A DNA stretch of 64,000 bases, from the NCBI GenBank assembly GCA_035506575.1, contig DATJPD010000184.1, forward strand, positions 62,001 to 126,000, written 5' to 3'. Positions 1 to 8,619 of this stretch are shown in pieces. Source of the DNA: DATJPD01 sp035506575. Lineage in GTDB: Bacteria; Pseudomonadota; Alphaproteobacteria; CACIAM-22H2. A model generated the notes under the pieces. That model was not told the origin of the DNA. It saw only the letters and a program-made list of their open reading frames with translations, and did not search any database. Position numbers and translations under genes: made by a program. Within the stretch, counting starts at the first letter, position 1, and every line of letters starts with the position of its first letter.

Positions 1-1
1 G

Positions 2-376
2 GACGTGCTCGCCGAGACGCGGCGCCGCCTGTCCGTCGCACATCCGGGCTCCGCCGACGCTGTGCGCCAGGCGGGCCGTCCCCTGGTCGCGTTTTCCGAG
101 CCGCTCCGCCAGCAGGAGCGCGTCTTGCGCGCTTTCCTCCACGAGCACATGTATCGTCACAGCCGCGTCACCGCGATGACCGACCACGCACGCGCCGTCG
201 TCACCGCCCTGTTCGGCTGGTTCATGGACGATCCGGCCCGCCTGCCGCAGCAATGGCAGGGCCGGACCGACGGCAAAGGCACCGCCAAGACCGCGCGTGT
301 GATCGCCGACTACATAGCCGGCATGACCGACCGGTTTGCGCTCGACGAGCACCGCCGCATTTTCGACGCCCGATAA
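2..376 (+). CDS. dgt: dGTP triphosphohydrolase, C-terminal part
   Basis: Only the last ~124 codons are inside the window and the reading frame is open to the left edge, so the N-terminal HD metal-binding motif cannot be seen. The visible part resembles the C-terminal helical region of dGTPase-like HD hydrolases (an LRAFLHEHMYRH stretch, then an arginine/aspartate-rich tail ending FDAR). The family hydrolyses dGTP to deoxyguanosine and triphosphate in the cytoplasm. The stop codon (374-376) is one base before the argS start at 378, and the dgt-argS order is usual in alphaproteobacteria. The family call leans partly on that context. Confidence 0.8.
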   Translation, partial: DVLAETRRRLSVAHPGSADAVRQAGRPLVAFSEPLRQQERVLRAFLHEHMYRHSRVTAMTDHARAVVTALFGWFMDDPARLPQQWQGRTDGKGTAKTARVIADYIAGMTDRFALDEHRRIFDAR

Positions 377-377
377 G

Positions 378-2159
378 ATGAACCTCTACAGCTACTTCCG
401 CGATGAAATCGCGTCATCGCTGGCCGCGCTCGCCGCATCCGGGAAGCTTCCGGGCCCGGTGGATACGGCGCGTCTGACGGTCGAGCCTCCGCGCGACGCG
501 GCGCATGGAGATGTCTCGACCAACGCGGCCCTGGTGATGGCCAAGGATGCCGGGATGAAGCCGCGCGAGTTCGCGGCCCTCCTGGCCGGGGAGCTCGCCC
601 GCCGCGACGATGTCGTCGCGGCCGACATCGCGGGGCCAGGCTTCATCAACCTCAAGCTCAAGCCGGGGTTCTGGCACGAGCGCCTGCGCGACATGGTCAA
701 GGAGGGCGAGCGCTACGGTGCCTCGGCCGCGGGGCAGGGGCGCCCGGTCAATGTCGAATACGTGTCCGCCAACCCGACGGGGCCGATGCATGTCGGCCAT
801 GGGCGCGGTGCGGTGGTCGGCGACGTGCTCGCGGCCCTGCTCGAGCGCGTCGGCTACAAGGTGACGCGCGAATATTACATCAACGACGCAGGGGCGCAGG
901 TCGACGTGCTGGCCCGTTCGGCGTATTTGCGTTACCGCGAGGCGCTGGGCGAACAAATAGGTGCCATTCCGGAAGGCCTCTATCCCGGCGACTATCTGAA
1001 GCCGGTCGGCGAGGCGCTTGCCAAGCGCGACGGTGACAAATGGCGCGGCAAGCCGGAGGCCGAGTGGCTGGAGCCGGTGCGCGAGTTCGCCACGTCGGCG
1101 ATGATGGAGCTGATCCGCAATGACCTTGCGGCGCTGGGCGTGCGGCATGCGACGTTCACCTCCGAGCGCCACGAGATCGTCGAGAAGCAGCGCGTCGCCC
1201 GGGTGGTCGAGTTCCTCAAGGCGCGCGACCTGGTCTACACGGGGATCCTCGAGCCGCCCAAGGGCATGAAGCCCGACGACTGGGAGCCGCGGCCGCAGCT
1301 CCTGTTCCGCGCGACCAAGTTCGGCGACGACGTCGACCGGCCGCTGCAGAAATCGGACGGGTCCTGGACCTATTTCGCCTCCGACATCGCGTACCACCTC
1401 GACAAGATCGAGCGCGGCTTTTCCCATCTCATCGATGTGTGGGGGGCCGACCACGGCGGCTACGTCAAGCGCATGCAGGCCGCGGTCAAGGCGGTCAGCG
1501 ACGGCAAGGCCGTGCTCGACGTGAGATTGTGCCAGCTGGTGAACCTGCTCGACCGCGGCGAGCCGGTGAAGATGTCCAAGCGCGCCGGCACGTTCGTGAC
1601 CTTGCGCGACGTGATCGACCGGCTGGGCGAGGGATCGTGGGCAGGGGCGGGGGCGGGCGTGGTCCGCTTCATCATGCTGACCCGCAAGCACGATCAGCAT
1701 CTCGATTTCGACTTCGCGAAGGCGACCGAGCAGTCGAAGGACAATCCGTTGTTCTACGTGCAGTACGCGCACGCCCGCACGCGCTCGGCGTTCCGCCAGG
1801 CCAGGGAGATGCTGCCGGATGTTGATACGTCCGATGCGGCGCTGGCGCGCGCCGATTTCGCGCGGCTGGGCCACGCGGAGGAGTTGGGCTTGATCAAGAC
1901 GCTGGCCGGCTGGCCGCGTCTGCTCGAAGGAGCCGCCGAGACGGGCGAGCCGCACCGCGTGGCGTTTTTCCTGTATGACCTCGCATCGACCTTTCACGCG
2001 CTGTGGACGCACGGCAAGGAAGATGCGGGTCTGCGGTTCGTTGTGCCCGAGGACCGGGCGCTCTCGTCGGCGCGGCTGGCCCTGGTGCGCGCGGTCGGTG
2101 TCGTGATTGCCTCGGGCTTGCGCCTCATCGGCGTCGACCCGGTCGAGGAGATGCGTTGA
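378..2159 (+). CDS. argS: arginyl-tRNA synthetase
   Basis: 593-residue class I aminoacyl-tRNA synthetase that charges tRNA-Arg in the cytoplasm. The HIGH-type motif is HVGHGRG at residues 138-144 and the KMSKR motif is at 398-402. The N-terminal ~110 residues match the Arg-tRNA D-loop recognition domain, and the C-terminal ~150 residues match the helical anticodon-binding domain ending in EEMR. An in-frame ATG lies 42 bases upstream, but it would overlap dgt and add residues not seen in the family. ATG 378 gives the usual MNLYSYFRDEI start. The stop directly abuts the ATG of the SPOR protein, so the genes are probably translationally coupled. Confidence 0.97.
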   Translation: MNLYSYFRDEIASSLAALAASGKLPGPVDTARLTVEPPRDAAHGDVSTNAALVMAKDAGMKPREFAALLAGELARRDDVVAADIAGPGFINLKLKPGFWHERLRDMVKEGERYGASAAGQGRPVNVEYVSANPTGPMHVGHGRGAVVGDVLAALLERVGYKVTREYYINDAGAQVDVLARSAYLRYREALGEQIGAIPEGLYPGDYLKPVGEALAKRDGDKWRGKPEAEWLEPVREFATSAMMELIRNDLAALGVRHATFTSERHEIVEKQRVARVVEFLKARDLVYTGILEPPKGMKPDDWEPRPQLLFRATKFGDDVDRPLQKSDGSWTYFASDIAYHLDKIERGFSHLIDVWGADHGGYVKRMQAAVKAVSDGKAVLDVRLCQLVNLLDRGEPVKMSKRAGTFVTLRDVIDRLGEGSWAGAGAGVVRFIMLTRKHDQHLDFDFAKATEQSKDNPLFYVQYAHARTRSAFRQAREMLPDVDTSDAALARADFARLGHAEELGLIKTLAGWPRLLEGAAETGEPHRVAFFLYDLASTFHALWTHGKEDAGLRFVVPEDRALSSARLALVRAVGVVIASGLRLIGVDPVEEMR

Positions 2160-3155
2160 ATGCCGTCAGACGATCTGCAGCAATCGCCCGTGGTTGATCC
2201 GGAAGACCGTCCGGTTGCGAGCCGGTCGCGCGTGCCACGCCGCCGTTCGCTGCTGGCCCGCCTGCTGCCTGTCATGATCGTGGTGGTCGCACTCGGCGGG
2301 TTTGCGGGCCTGGTCGGTTATTACTACATGGCCGACGGGCCGAACGGTGCGGCACCGCTGATCAAGGCCGATCTGCAGCCGTTCAAGGTGAAGCCCGACA
2401 ATCCGGGGGGCATGGACGTGCCCGATCAGGACAAAGCGATCTTCGACCGCATGGGCCGCGTCGATCAGAGCAGCGTGCCGCCGCCGAACACCGAGCGCTT
2501 GCTGCCGCCGCCGGAGACCCCGGTGCCGCGCCCAACGCTTGCTCAGAACACGGCCGCCGCCGTGACGCCTCCGCCTCCGCCTGCGGCCCCAGCTGCAACG
2601 CCGGCCGTCGCACCACCACCACCAGCGGGCCCAGCCCCGGCAAGCACCCCCAGCCCGGCCACGTCGAGCGCGGCCAATCCGAATGTCGGCAGCCCCGTGC
2701 TCGGCGTGCCGCAGACGCCGCGCTCTCCGACATTGGCGGCCGCACCGCCCGGCGCTCCCGCCGGCACCACTGCGCCACCCGCAGCCGCGCCGACGCCGGC
2801 GAAGCCCGCGACGACCACGGCGCCTGCCGTCAAGCCGGCGGCTTCTGTGCCGACGCAAACCGCGGCCGTGGCCCCGCGACCCGAGCCCGCTTCAGCCGCC
2901 GGCGGTCCCCTGTTGCGCGCCGCGATCGCCTCGCTGCGCACGGAGCCCGAGGCGAAGCGCGAATGGGAGCGCCAGCGCCGCCTCTATCCCGACGCGCTCT
3001 CCGGCGTGAGTCCGTCCTACGCGTCGGTCGATCTGGGCGGAAAGGGCGTCTACTGGCGGATCTATATCGGTCCGCCGGAATCGAGCGCCGAGGCGCGGGC
3101 CCGCTGCGCGGCGCTGAAAGAGAAGAAGGTCGATTGCTTCGTCGCACGTCCATGA
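2160..3155 (+). CDS. SPOR-domain cell-division-associated membrane protein
   Basis: 331 residues. A short cytoplasmic N-terminus with an RVPRRR stretch is followed by one membrane segment at about residues 33-55. A Pro/Ala/Thr-rich low-complexity linker fills about 100-235, and a C-terminal SPOR domain about 245-331. SPOR domains bind denuded glycan strands at the septum, so a bitopic inner-membrane protein with a periplasmic SPOR domain is expected. The ATG abuts the argS stop and the TGA overlaps the nagZ ATG by 4 bases, so it sits inside one operon. The linker is highly repetitive in composition and generates long false ORFs on other frames. SPOR next to nagZ fits a shared peptidoglycan role. 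Confidence 0.88.
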   Translation: MPSDDLQQSPVVDPEDRPVASRSRVPRRRSLLARLLPVMIVVVALGGFAGLVGYYYMADGPNGAAPLIKADLQPFKVKPDNPGGMDVPDQDKAIFDRMGRVDQSSVPPPNTERLLPPPETPVPRPTLAQNTAAAVTPPPPPAAPAATPAVAPPPPAGPAPASTPSPATSSAANPNVGSPVLGVPQTPRSPTLAAAPPGAPAGTTAPPAAAPTPAKPATTTAPAVKPAASVPTQTAAVAPRPEPASAAGGPLLRAAIASLRTEPEAKREWERQRRLYPDALSGVSPSYASVDLGGKGVYWRIYIGPPESSAEARARCAALKEKKVDCFVARP

Positions 3156-4186
3156 GTGCCGCACCGCGTCCCGTCATCTTCGGTTGCGCCGGTCTCGCTT
3201 TGACCGCGGCGGAGCGCGCGTTTCTCCGCGACGCGGACCCGCTTGGCTTCATCCTGTTCGGGCGCAACATCCAGGATCCGGATCAGGTGCGGGGGCTGGT
3301 CGCGGAGCTGCGCGCCGCGGTGGCGCGCGCCGATGCCCCCGTCCTGATCGACCAGGAGGGTGGGCGCGTGGCGCGGCTGAAGCCGCCGCACTGGCGCGAA
3401 GCTCCGCCCGCTGGCCGGATCGGAGCACTCGTCGCGGCACGCGGAGTCGATGCGGCGTGCGAAGCCGCACGCCTCAACAGCCGACTCCTTGCTTCCGAAC
3501 TGGCGGATCTCGGCATCGACGTCGACTGCGCGCCGGTGGCCGACGTGCCGGTTCCCGATGCGCACGGGATCATCGGCGATCGCGCGTTCGCAGCCGATCC
3601 GGTTCTGGTCGGCAAGCTCGCGCATGCCGCGGCAATCGGCCTTCTCGAAGGGGGGGTGATCCCGATCGTCAAGCACATCCCGGGACACGGCCGGGCGCGC
3701 GCCGACAGCCACGTGGCGCTTCCGGTCGTCGACGAGCCGGAGGCGGACCTCGAGCGGAGCGATTTTCTGCCCTTCCGCACCCTCGCACATCTGCCATGGG
3801 CGATGACCGCGCACGTGCTCTACCGCGCCATAGATCCCGACCGCCCGGCGACCACGTCCTCGCGCGTGATCGACCAGGTGATCCGCGGCTGGATGGGGTT
3901 CGACGGCGTGCTGGTCTCCGACGACCTGTCGATGGAGGCCCTCAAGGGCGACCTCGCGAGCCGGGCGCGCGCGGCGATGGGGGCGGGGTGCGACCTCGTG
4001 CTCCACTGCACGGGCGTGCTCGCTGAGATGGAGGAGATCGCATCGGTACTCCCGCCGCTTTCGGAGGCGACGGCGCTGCGTCTGCGCCGCGGCCGCGAGA
4101 TGGTCCTTCCGGCGCAAGGATGGGACCCGGCGGCCACCCGGGCGCGCCTCGACGAACTGATGGGCGCGCGGCAGGTGGGGGCTTAA
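3152..4186 (+). CDS. nagZ: beta-N-acetylhexosaminidase (glycoside hydrolase family 3)
   Basis: 344 residues, the usual length for bacterial NagZ. The signature KHIPGHGRARADSH begins near residue 174 and carries the His/Asp pair used in GH3 NagZ catalysis; the substrate-site DQEGGRVARL motif is near residue 66. NagZ is a cytoplasmic enzyme that removes N-acetylglucosamine from anhydro-muropeptides during peptidoglycan recycling. The start was set at ATG 3152, which overlaps the stop of the SPOR gene as ATGA. A longer in-frame start exists upstream but lies wholly within the SPOR gene and adds a non-homologous extension. Confidence 0.94.
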   Translation: MSAAPRPVIFGCAGLALTAAERAFLRDADPLGFILFGRNIQDPDQVRGLVAELRAAVARADAPVLIDQEGGRVARLKPPHWREAPPAGRIGALVAARGVDAACEAARLNSRLLASELADLGIDVDCAPVADVPVPDAHGIIGDRAFAADPVLVGKLAHAAAIGLLEGGVIPIVKHIPGHGRARADSHVALPVVDEPEADLERSDFLPFRTLAHLPWAMTAHVLYRAIDPDRPATTSSRVIDQVIRGWMGFDGVLVSDDLSMEALKGDLASRARAAMGAGCDLVLHCTGVLAEMEEIASVLPPLSEATALRLRRGREMVLPAQGWDPAATRARLDELMGARQVGA

Positions 4187-4189
4187 CCG

Positions 4190-4870
4190 GTGCTCGCGGA
4201 AACCGTCCAGCGCTTCTCGGTCATGGCCATCCCGATCCTGCTGGGCGTCACGCTCCACGAGGCGGCCCATGGATATGTGGCGGAGCTGTTCGGCGACGAC
4301 ACCGCGCGCCGGCTGGGAAGGATCTCCCTCAACCCTTTTCGCCACGTCGACCTGTTCGGGACGATCCTGCTGCCGGCGGTCTTGATCCTGTCCGGGACCG
4401 GACTCCTGTTCGGCTATGCCAAGCCGGTGCCGGTGAATTTCCGCCGGCTGCGCAACCCCAGGCGCGACATGATCTGGGTCGCCGGGGCCGGCCCGGCAAT
4501 GAATGCCGCCCTGGCAGTGATCGCGGGGTTGCTGTATCACGGCATTGCTTTTCTGCCGCATGGAGTCGCGGAGTGGGCCGAAGGCAATCTCGTAAACATG
4601 ATTGTTCTCAACGTGATGCTCGGCCTTTTTAATATGATCCCGATACCGCCTCTGGACGGCGGCCGCGTCGCCGTCGGCGTCCTGCCGGATCGCCTCGCGA
4701 TGCCGCTGGCGCGGCTCGAGCGGATCGGCATCGTGCTCGTCCTGGGCATCCTCTTTCTGCTGCCGATGCTGGGCGACCACCTGCACCTCAACCTCGACAT
4801 TTCGCGCTGGCTGGTCGATGCGACCGGCTGGGTCAGCGAGACGATCTGGACCTTGACCGGCAATGGCTGA
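4190..4870 (+). CDS. site-2 protease family (M50) membrane metalloprotease
   Basis: 226 residues with about five to six hydrophobic segments. The zinc-binding HExxH motif is HEAAH at residues 23-27, and the third ligand motif, PIPPLDGG, has its Asp at 156. This is the compact M50B subgroup (no PDZ domain) commonly encoded between nagZ and scpA in alphaproteobacteria. Such proteases cut transmembrane helices, but the substrate of this subgroup is unknown. The GTG start at 4190 is four bases after the nagZ stop, and the TGA overlaps the scpA start. Confidence 0.92.
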   Translation: MLAETVQRFSVMAIPILLGVTLHEAAHGYVAELFGDDTARRLGRISLNPFRHVDLFGTILLPAVLILSGTGLLFGYAKPVPVNFRRLRNPRRDMIWVAGAGPAMNAALAVIAGLLYHGIAFLPHGVAEWAEGNLVNMIVLNVMLGLFNMIPIPPLDGGRVAVGVLPDRLAMPLARLERIGIVLVLGILFLLPMLGDHLHLNLDISRWLVDATGWVSETIWTLTGNG

Positions 4871-5723
4871 GAGCGAAGCCGAACCGGCCTTCGAGGCCGA
4901 CCTCGCAGCACCGGCCGACGAGGAGTCGGCTCTCGTCGTCGATCTCGACGTCTACGAAGGGCCGATCGACGTCCTCTTGACCTTGGCGCGCGATCAGAAG
5001 GTCGACCTCAAGCAGATCTCGATCCTCAAGCTAGCGGACCAATATCTCGCTTTCATCGAGCGGGCGCGCGAGCGCGCGGAGCGCTTCCGCATCGAGATCG
5101 CCGCCGACTATCTCGTGATGGCGGCCTGGCTGGCCTTCCTCAAGTCGCGCCTGCTGCTGCCGCCGCCGCCCGAGGCGGCCGCCGTCGAGCCGTCACCGGC
5201 GGAGATGGCGGCGGCACTGTCGTTCCAGCTGCGGCGGCTGCAGGCGATGCAGGAAGCCGGGACGCGGCTCCTCGCCCGCGCCCAGCTCGGCCGCGACGTG
5301 TTTCCGCGCGGAGCGCCCGAAGGGCTCAAGGTCGTTGCCAAGCCGGTCTATGACGTGTCGCTCTACGACATGCTGAAAGCCTATGGCGACTATAAGAACC
5401 GGGTGACCCGCCATGGCCGCCTGGAGATTGCGGCGAGCGAGCTCTATTCGATGGAGATGGCGATCGAGCGCCTGTCGGGGATGCTTGGCCGTATCCCCGA
5501 CTGGGCGACGTTGCAGACGTTCCTGCCGGCGGGCCTCAGCGGACTTGTCGGCCGGTCGGCACTCGCGGCGACATTCGCCGCCGGCCTCGAGCTGGTGCGC
5601 ACCGGCCGGCTGCAGATCCGGCAGGATCGTCTCTTCGGCCCTATCTATGTGCGCAAGGCGCCCGAAAACCAGGTGACCGAGCTGCCGGTCGGAGACCGCA
5701 GCGGCGAGCCGCCGCGCCAATAA
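4863..5723 (+). CDS. scpA: segregation and condensation protein A
   Basis: 286-residue kleisin subunit of the SMC-ScpAB complex, which compacts and separates chromosomes in the cytoplasm. After an acidic extension of ~30 residues, the kleisin N-terminal domain begins at VDLDVYEGPIDVLLTLARDQKVDL, a strongly conserved family start. A helical middle and a C-terminal winged-helix region (VTRHGRLEIAASELYSMEMAIERL) follow. The ATG overlaps the M50 gene by 8 bases. scpB follows after 12 bases, as in most bacteria. Confidence 0.95.
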   Translation: MAESEAEPAFEADLAAPADEESALVVDLDVYEGPIDVLLTLARDQKVDLKQISILKLADQYLAFIERARERAERFRIEIAADYLVMAAWLAFLKSRLLLPPPPEAAAVEPSPAEMAAALSFQLRRLQAMQEAGTRLLARAQLGRDVFPRGAPEGLKVVAKPVYDVSLYDMLKAYGDYKNRVTRHGRLEIAASELYSMEMAIERLSGMLGRIPDWATLQTFLPAGLSGLVGRSALAATFAAGLELVRTGRLQIRQDRLFGPIYVRKAPENQVTELPVGDRSGEPPRQ

Positions 5724-5735
5724 CAGGAAGCGACC

Positions 5736-6533
5736 ATGGAAGCAGACCCACATATGGAGCCAACCCTGCAGGAGGACAGCGACGTCGCCGAGGCGGCGGA
5801 AGCGGCGCCCGACACCGCGGAAGCCCCGGAGTCCGAGCTTGGGGAGCACACGCCCCCGCGCGAGATGGACCAGGCGCAACTCCTGCGTCTCGTCGAGGCG
5901 ATCCTGTTCGCTTCGTCCGAACCCCTGACCCTGGACGCGATCAAGGCGCGCCTGCCGAAGGACGTCGACCCCAAGCCGCTGCTTGCCGAGCTCGAGGGCC
6001 TGTATGCCGACCGCGGCGTCAACATCGTGCGCGTCGCCGGCAAGTTCATGCTGCGGACGGCTCCGGACCTCGTGGACGCGCTGAAGATCGAGCGCGTGGT
6101 CAAGCGCAAGATGTCGCGCGCCTCGGTCGAGACCCTGGCCATCATCGCGTATCACCAGCCGGTGACGCGGGCCGAGGTGGAGGAGATCCGCGGCGTCGAA
6201 CTGTCACGCGGCACGCTGGACCTCCTCATGGAGGCCGGCTGGATCAAGCCGCGCGGCCACCGCGAGACGCCCGGCCGTCCGGCCCTGTGGGTGACGACCG
6301 AGCAGTTCCTCCTGCATTTCGGCCTCGACAAGCTCGACGACCTGCCCGGCGTGGAAGATCTCAAGGCGGCAGGCCTGCTCGACGCGCGCCCGGCCGTGAG
6401 CGCCTACAGCGAAGAGGCCGGGTTGACCTTCGCCGATGCGCCGGGGGAGAGCGAAGAGGAAGGAGAGGGGGCGGTCGAGCCCGAGGCGGACGAGCCGCCC
6501 GGCTCAGGCGGAGAGAGCCCCGCGTCGGCGTAG
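5736..6533 (+). CDS. scpB: segregation and condensation protein B
   Basis: 265-residue partner of ScpA in the SMC complex. An acidic N-terminal tail (~45 residues) precedes two winged-helix domains: LLRLVEAILFASSEPLTLDAI in the first and AIIAYHQPVTRAEVEEIRGV in the second. The C-terminal tail from about residue 215 is low-complexity and acidic, and is probably disordered. This gene ends the argS-to-scpB run, and a strong hairpin terminator follows at 6544. In many relatives tatA comes directly after scpB; here about 4.5 kb intervenes. Confidence 0.95.
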   Translation: MEADPHMEPTLQEDSDVAEAAEAAPDTAEAPESELGEHTPPREMDQAQLLRLVEAILFASSEPLTLDAIKARLPKDVDPKPLLAELEGLYADRGVNIVRVAGKFMLRTAPDLVDALKIERVVKRKMSRASVETLAIIAYHQPVTRAEVEEIRGVELSRGTLDLLMEAGWIKPRGHRETPGRPALWVTTEQFLLHFGLDKLDDLPGVEDLKAAGLLDARPAVSAYSEEAGLTFADAPGESEEEGEGAVEPEADEPPGSGGESPASA

Positions 6534-6543
6534 CGCCGAAAGA

Positions 6544-6573
6544 AAAACGCCTCGTCCTGGGACGAGGCGTTTT
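6544..6573 (+). terminator. Rho-independent terminator after scpB (bidirectional)
   Basis: ACGCCTCGTC (6547-6556), loop CTGG, GACGAGGCGT (6561-6570). The perfect 10-bp stem is extended by AAA on the left and TTT on the right, so it can stop transcription on either strand. It separates scpB (+) from the phasin gene (-), which is convergent. Confidence 0.9.
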
Positions 6574-6616
6574 AAGTCTCTGGAGAGAGTCGTCGTGTTG
6601 ATGGGTTGCGGTGCGC

Positions 6617-7003
6617 TCAGTCGCCGGCGGCGGCGCGGGGCATGGCGGCGACGTTGGTGGCCTGCTCGGTGGCGCGGCGTGCTGCCGTCGTCACCATCTC
6701 CATGTCGATGTCGCAAAGCTTGAGCCACTGCGCGGCGAGGCCCTTGCTGTCCGCGAGGATCGCGTCGCGACGCGCGTTCGCCCAGTCCTTCCAGGCCGAC
6801 ATGGCTTCGTTCGGATCGGTGCACTGGATGAGCCGCGTGGCGAGTTCGAAATTGCCGTCGACGTTCTGCGACACGCTGCTGAGGATCGAGCGGCTGAGCT
6901 CGGCCGCTTTCTTCACCGTGCGGTCGCAGTAGTCGCGAATGGCTTCCGGCGGCACGAGCGGGGTGGTCGGAAACATGGATTCGAATGCCGAGGCCTTGGC
7001 CAT
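6617..7003 (-). CDS. phasin family protein
   Basis: 128 residues, largely amphipathic helix with no signal peptide (for example the stretches IRDYCDRTVKKAAELSRSI and NEAMSAWKDWANARRDAI). Length and helical pattern match phasins, which coat polyhydroxyalkanoate granules. The start was set at ATG 7003 because AAGGAG lies 6 to 7 bases upstream; a longer in-frame start lacks this support. No PHA synthase or depolymerase is nearby. The assignment rests on pattern and length rather than a unique motif. Confidence 0.72.
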   Translation of the reverse strand: MAKASAFESMFPTTPLVPPEAIRDYCDRTVKKAAELSRSILSSVSQNVDGNFELATRLIQCTDPNEAMSAWKDWANARRDAILADSKGLAAQWLKLCDIDMEMVTTAARRATEQATNVAAMPRAAAGD

Positions 7004-7073
7004 AATCTTCTCCTTGGGTTGACTGATCTGGGGTGGGGTTTTTGGGCCTGCGGACGTTCCGCGGGCCCGTGAT

Positions 7074-7271
7074 TTACCGGCAGAACGCCGATTGGATGGA
7101 CGCGACAAGGTCTACGATCTCCTGCCGCTCGACGCCGTCCTGGGCCATGACGGCCTGGATCACTGGATCGTCGAGCATTTCATCGAGGCTTGGCTCGCCG
7201 TCGAATTCGAGAACCCGACCCCGACTCATCACCCGCGCGTCGTCACTCTGTATCGTCGCGTGGCGTGCCAT
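7074..7271 (-). CDS. small conserved-looking hypothetical protein
   Basis: 65 residues, acidic, with no membrane segment. The core DGEPSLDEMLDDPVIQAVMAQDGV reads like a real folded or helical protein. GGGAGGG lies 6 to 7 bases before the ATG at 7271 on the minus strand, which supports translation. It is in line with the DUF3572 gene upstream and the phasin downstream, all on the minus strand. The function is not recognised. A plus-strand ORF over the same bases lacks a comparable ribosome site. Confidence 0.6.
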   Translation of the reverse strand: MARHATIQSDDARVMSRGRVLEFDGEPSLDEMLDDPVIQAVMAQDGVERQEIVDLVASIQSAFCR

Positions 7272-7439
7272 GGTTGTCCCTCCCGATGAGTTTCAGGCGT
7301 GGGTGGCGGTCTTTCGAGCTCGGTCCCGTCCTGGTCCCGTTGCCATCGCTGGATACCGCCTCTTGTTCATCGAGCGAGCGGTCGACCAGCGTCGTGAGAA
7401 CCCGAATCAATCCCGCCGGCGAAAAGACAGCCATGCCAC

Positions 7440-7754
7440 TCAGCTGTCCTTTGATGCCGGGACGAGAAATGCAGTGCGCACGGGCGTATGCCCCACCAGT
7501 CGCCGCGCCTCGTAGGCGGCTTCCGGCGGCAGATCGACCGTGCGCGCGAACTCTTGCAGCGTAGTTTCGTCCGTAATGAGAAAGTCGAGGATCGCCGTCA
7601 GATACCGCGGATTGGCTGGCTTGCGATTGAGCTCCGCGGACGACAAACCGGTCCGCGAGAGGAAACGGCCTAATTCATTGCTGCGGCTGGCGATAAATCC
7701 CAGCGCGCGGATCGCGACGGCTTCCGGATTGTCGAGGATCGCGTTCCGCTGCAC
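7440..7754 (-). CDS. DUF3572-type protein
   Basis: 104 residues with no signal or membrane segment. AEAVAIRALGFIASRSNELGRF-like and LTAILDFLITDETTLQEFA blocks match my memory of DUF3572 proteins, which are restricted mainly to alphaproteobacteria and have unknown function. The start is GTG at 7754, with GAGGAGG 8 bases upstream. It is probably first in a small minus-strand group with the 7074 and phasin genes. Confidence 0.78.
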   Translation of the reverse strand: MQRNAILDNPEAVAIRALGFIASRSNELGRFLSRTGLSSAELNRKPANPRYLTAILDFLITDETTLQEFARTVDLPPEAAYEARRLVGHTPVRTAFLVPASKDS

Positions 7755-8028
7755 GTCAACTGCCTCCTCTGCCTCTCAACCTACGCCACTTTTGTGAGAA
7801 TTCTGTGGCTGTCACGGTTGCAGGCATGATCCTAACAGGCCTACTACGATCGACTTATTGGGGGGAGTCCCTAGGCCCGCTCCGGATTCCACCTAGACGC
7901 CAAAGAGTCACAGCGGTGTTCATATGCCGCACGCGCCGGGCGGCAGATCGCCGAGGCGAAATGGCGCCGCTGCGAGCAGAGGGGAACCGCCGACGGAGCG
8001 CTCGCGTTGGCTTCTGTGCCTGGCACTC
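7755..8028. other. intergenic region between divergent genes
   Basis: This stretch separates the minus-strand DUF3572 gene from the plus-strand PH-domain gene, so it should carry two outward promoters. The left half (7770-7860) is more AT-rich than its surroundings. No convincing operator or RNA gene was recognised. An in-frame extension of the PH gene reaches 7924 but looks like chance open frame. Confidence 0.4.
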
Positions 8029-8517
8029 ATGAGCTACGTCGAGCACGTCATCCAACCCGGCGAAACGCTGGTCTATCGCGCCCCGCTGCACTGGATCGTC
8101 TACGCCCAGGGCCTCGTGCTGGCGGCCGTCGGCGTGGCGATTCTGGGCTACGGGCTGGGCATGCCGGCCGCGGATCCGGGCGGCTGGCAAGCCGTTCTGC
8201 GCATCGCCCTGCTGGCGGTCGGGGCCTTGGTTCTACTTGTCGCGGTCATCAGCCTGACCGCCGCGTTCATCCGCCGGCACACGACTGAGATCGCGGTCAC
8301 CTCGCGCCGCGCGATTTACAAGACGGGCGTGGTGCGGCGGATCACCAGCGAAATCAGCGTCGACAAGATCGAGACCGTGCTCGTCGACCAGGGCGTCCTC
8401 GGGCGCATCCTGAATTTCGGCACGATCGTGATCCGCGGCACCGGCGGCGGGCTCGAACCCGTGCGCAACATCGGCGATCCGCTCACCTTTCGCAGCAAGC
8501 TGACGGCGCGGCCCTAG
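8029..8517 (+). CDS. bacterial PH-domain (YdbS-like) membrane protein
   Basis: 162 residues. The start MSYVEHVIQPGETLVYRAPLHW is typical of the family. Two membrane helices follow (about 24-46 and 62-86), then a PH-type beta domain (TEIAVTSRRAIYKTGVVRR, ITSEISVDKIETVLVDQGVLGRI, FGTIVIRGTGGG). These proteins anchor a cytosolic PH domain to the inner membrane; the role is unknown. The ATG at 8029 was chosen over an upstream start that would add a basic, non-homologous 35 residues. Confidence 0.85.
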   Translation: MSYVEHVIQPGETLVYRAPLHWIVYAQGLVLAAVGVAILGYGLGMPAADPGGWQAVLRIALLAVGALVLLVAVISLTAAFIRRHTTEIAVTSRRAIYKTGVVRRITSEISVDKIETVLVDQGVLGRILNFGTIVIRGTGGGLEPVRNIGDPLTFRSKLTARP

Positions 8518-8583
8518 CGGGCGCGGGCGAGCCGCAGGGGCCCGCACCGGCTGCGCGGGGCGCGACCGCGTCGCAATTTCAGC

Positions 8584-8619
8584 TTGACGCGAAAGATATC
8601 ATCTTTAATATCTTTCCCA
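8584..8619 (+). promoter_or_regulatory. promoter and operator of the GntR gene, probably leaderless
   Basis: TTGACG (-35, 8584-8589) and TAATAT (-10, 8606-8611) are separated by 16 bases and place the transcript start at about 8618-8619, the A of the ATG. A perfect inverted repeat, GAAAGATAT (8591-8599) and ATATCTTTC (8608-8616) with an 8-base spacer, covers the spacer and the -10 box. It is the likely autoregulatory operator. No Shine-Dalgarno sequence precedes the ATG, consistent with a leaderless mRNA. Confidence 0.7.

Noticed and set aside
7243..7434. 63-codon minus-strand ORF just after the DUF3572 gene
   Set aside because: It has a weak ribosome site and overlaps the start of the better-supported 7074-7271 gene; the sequence looks compositionally random.
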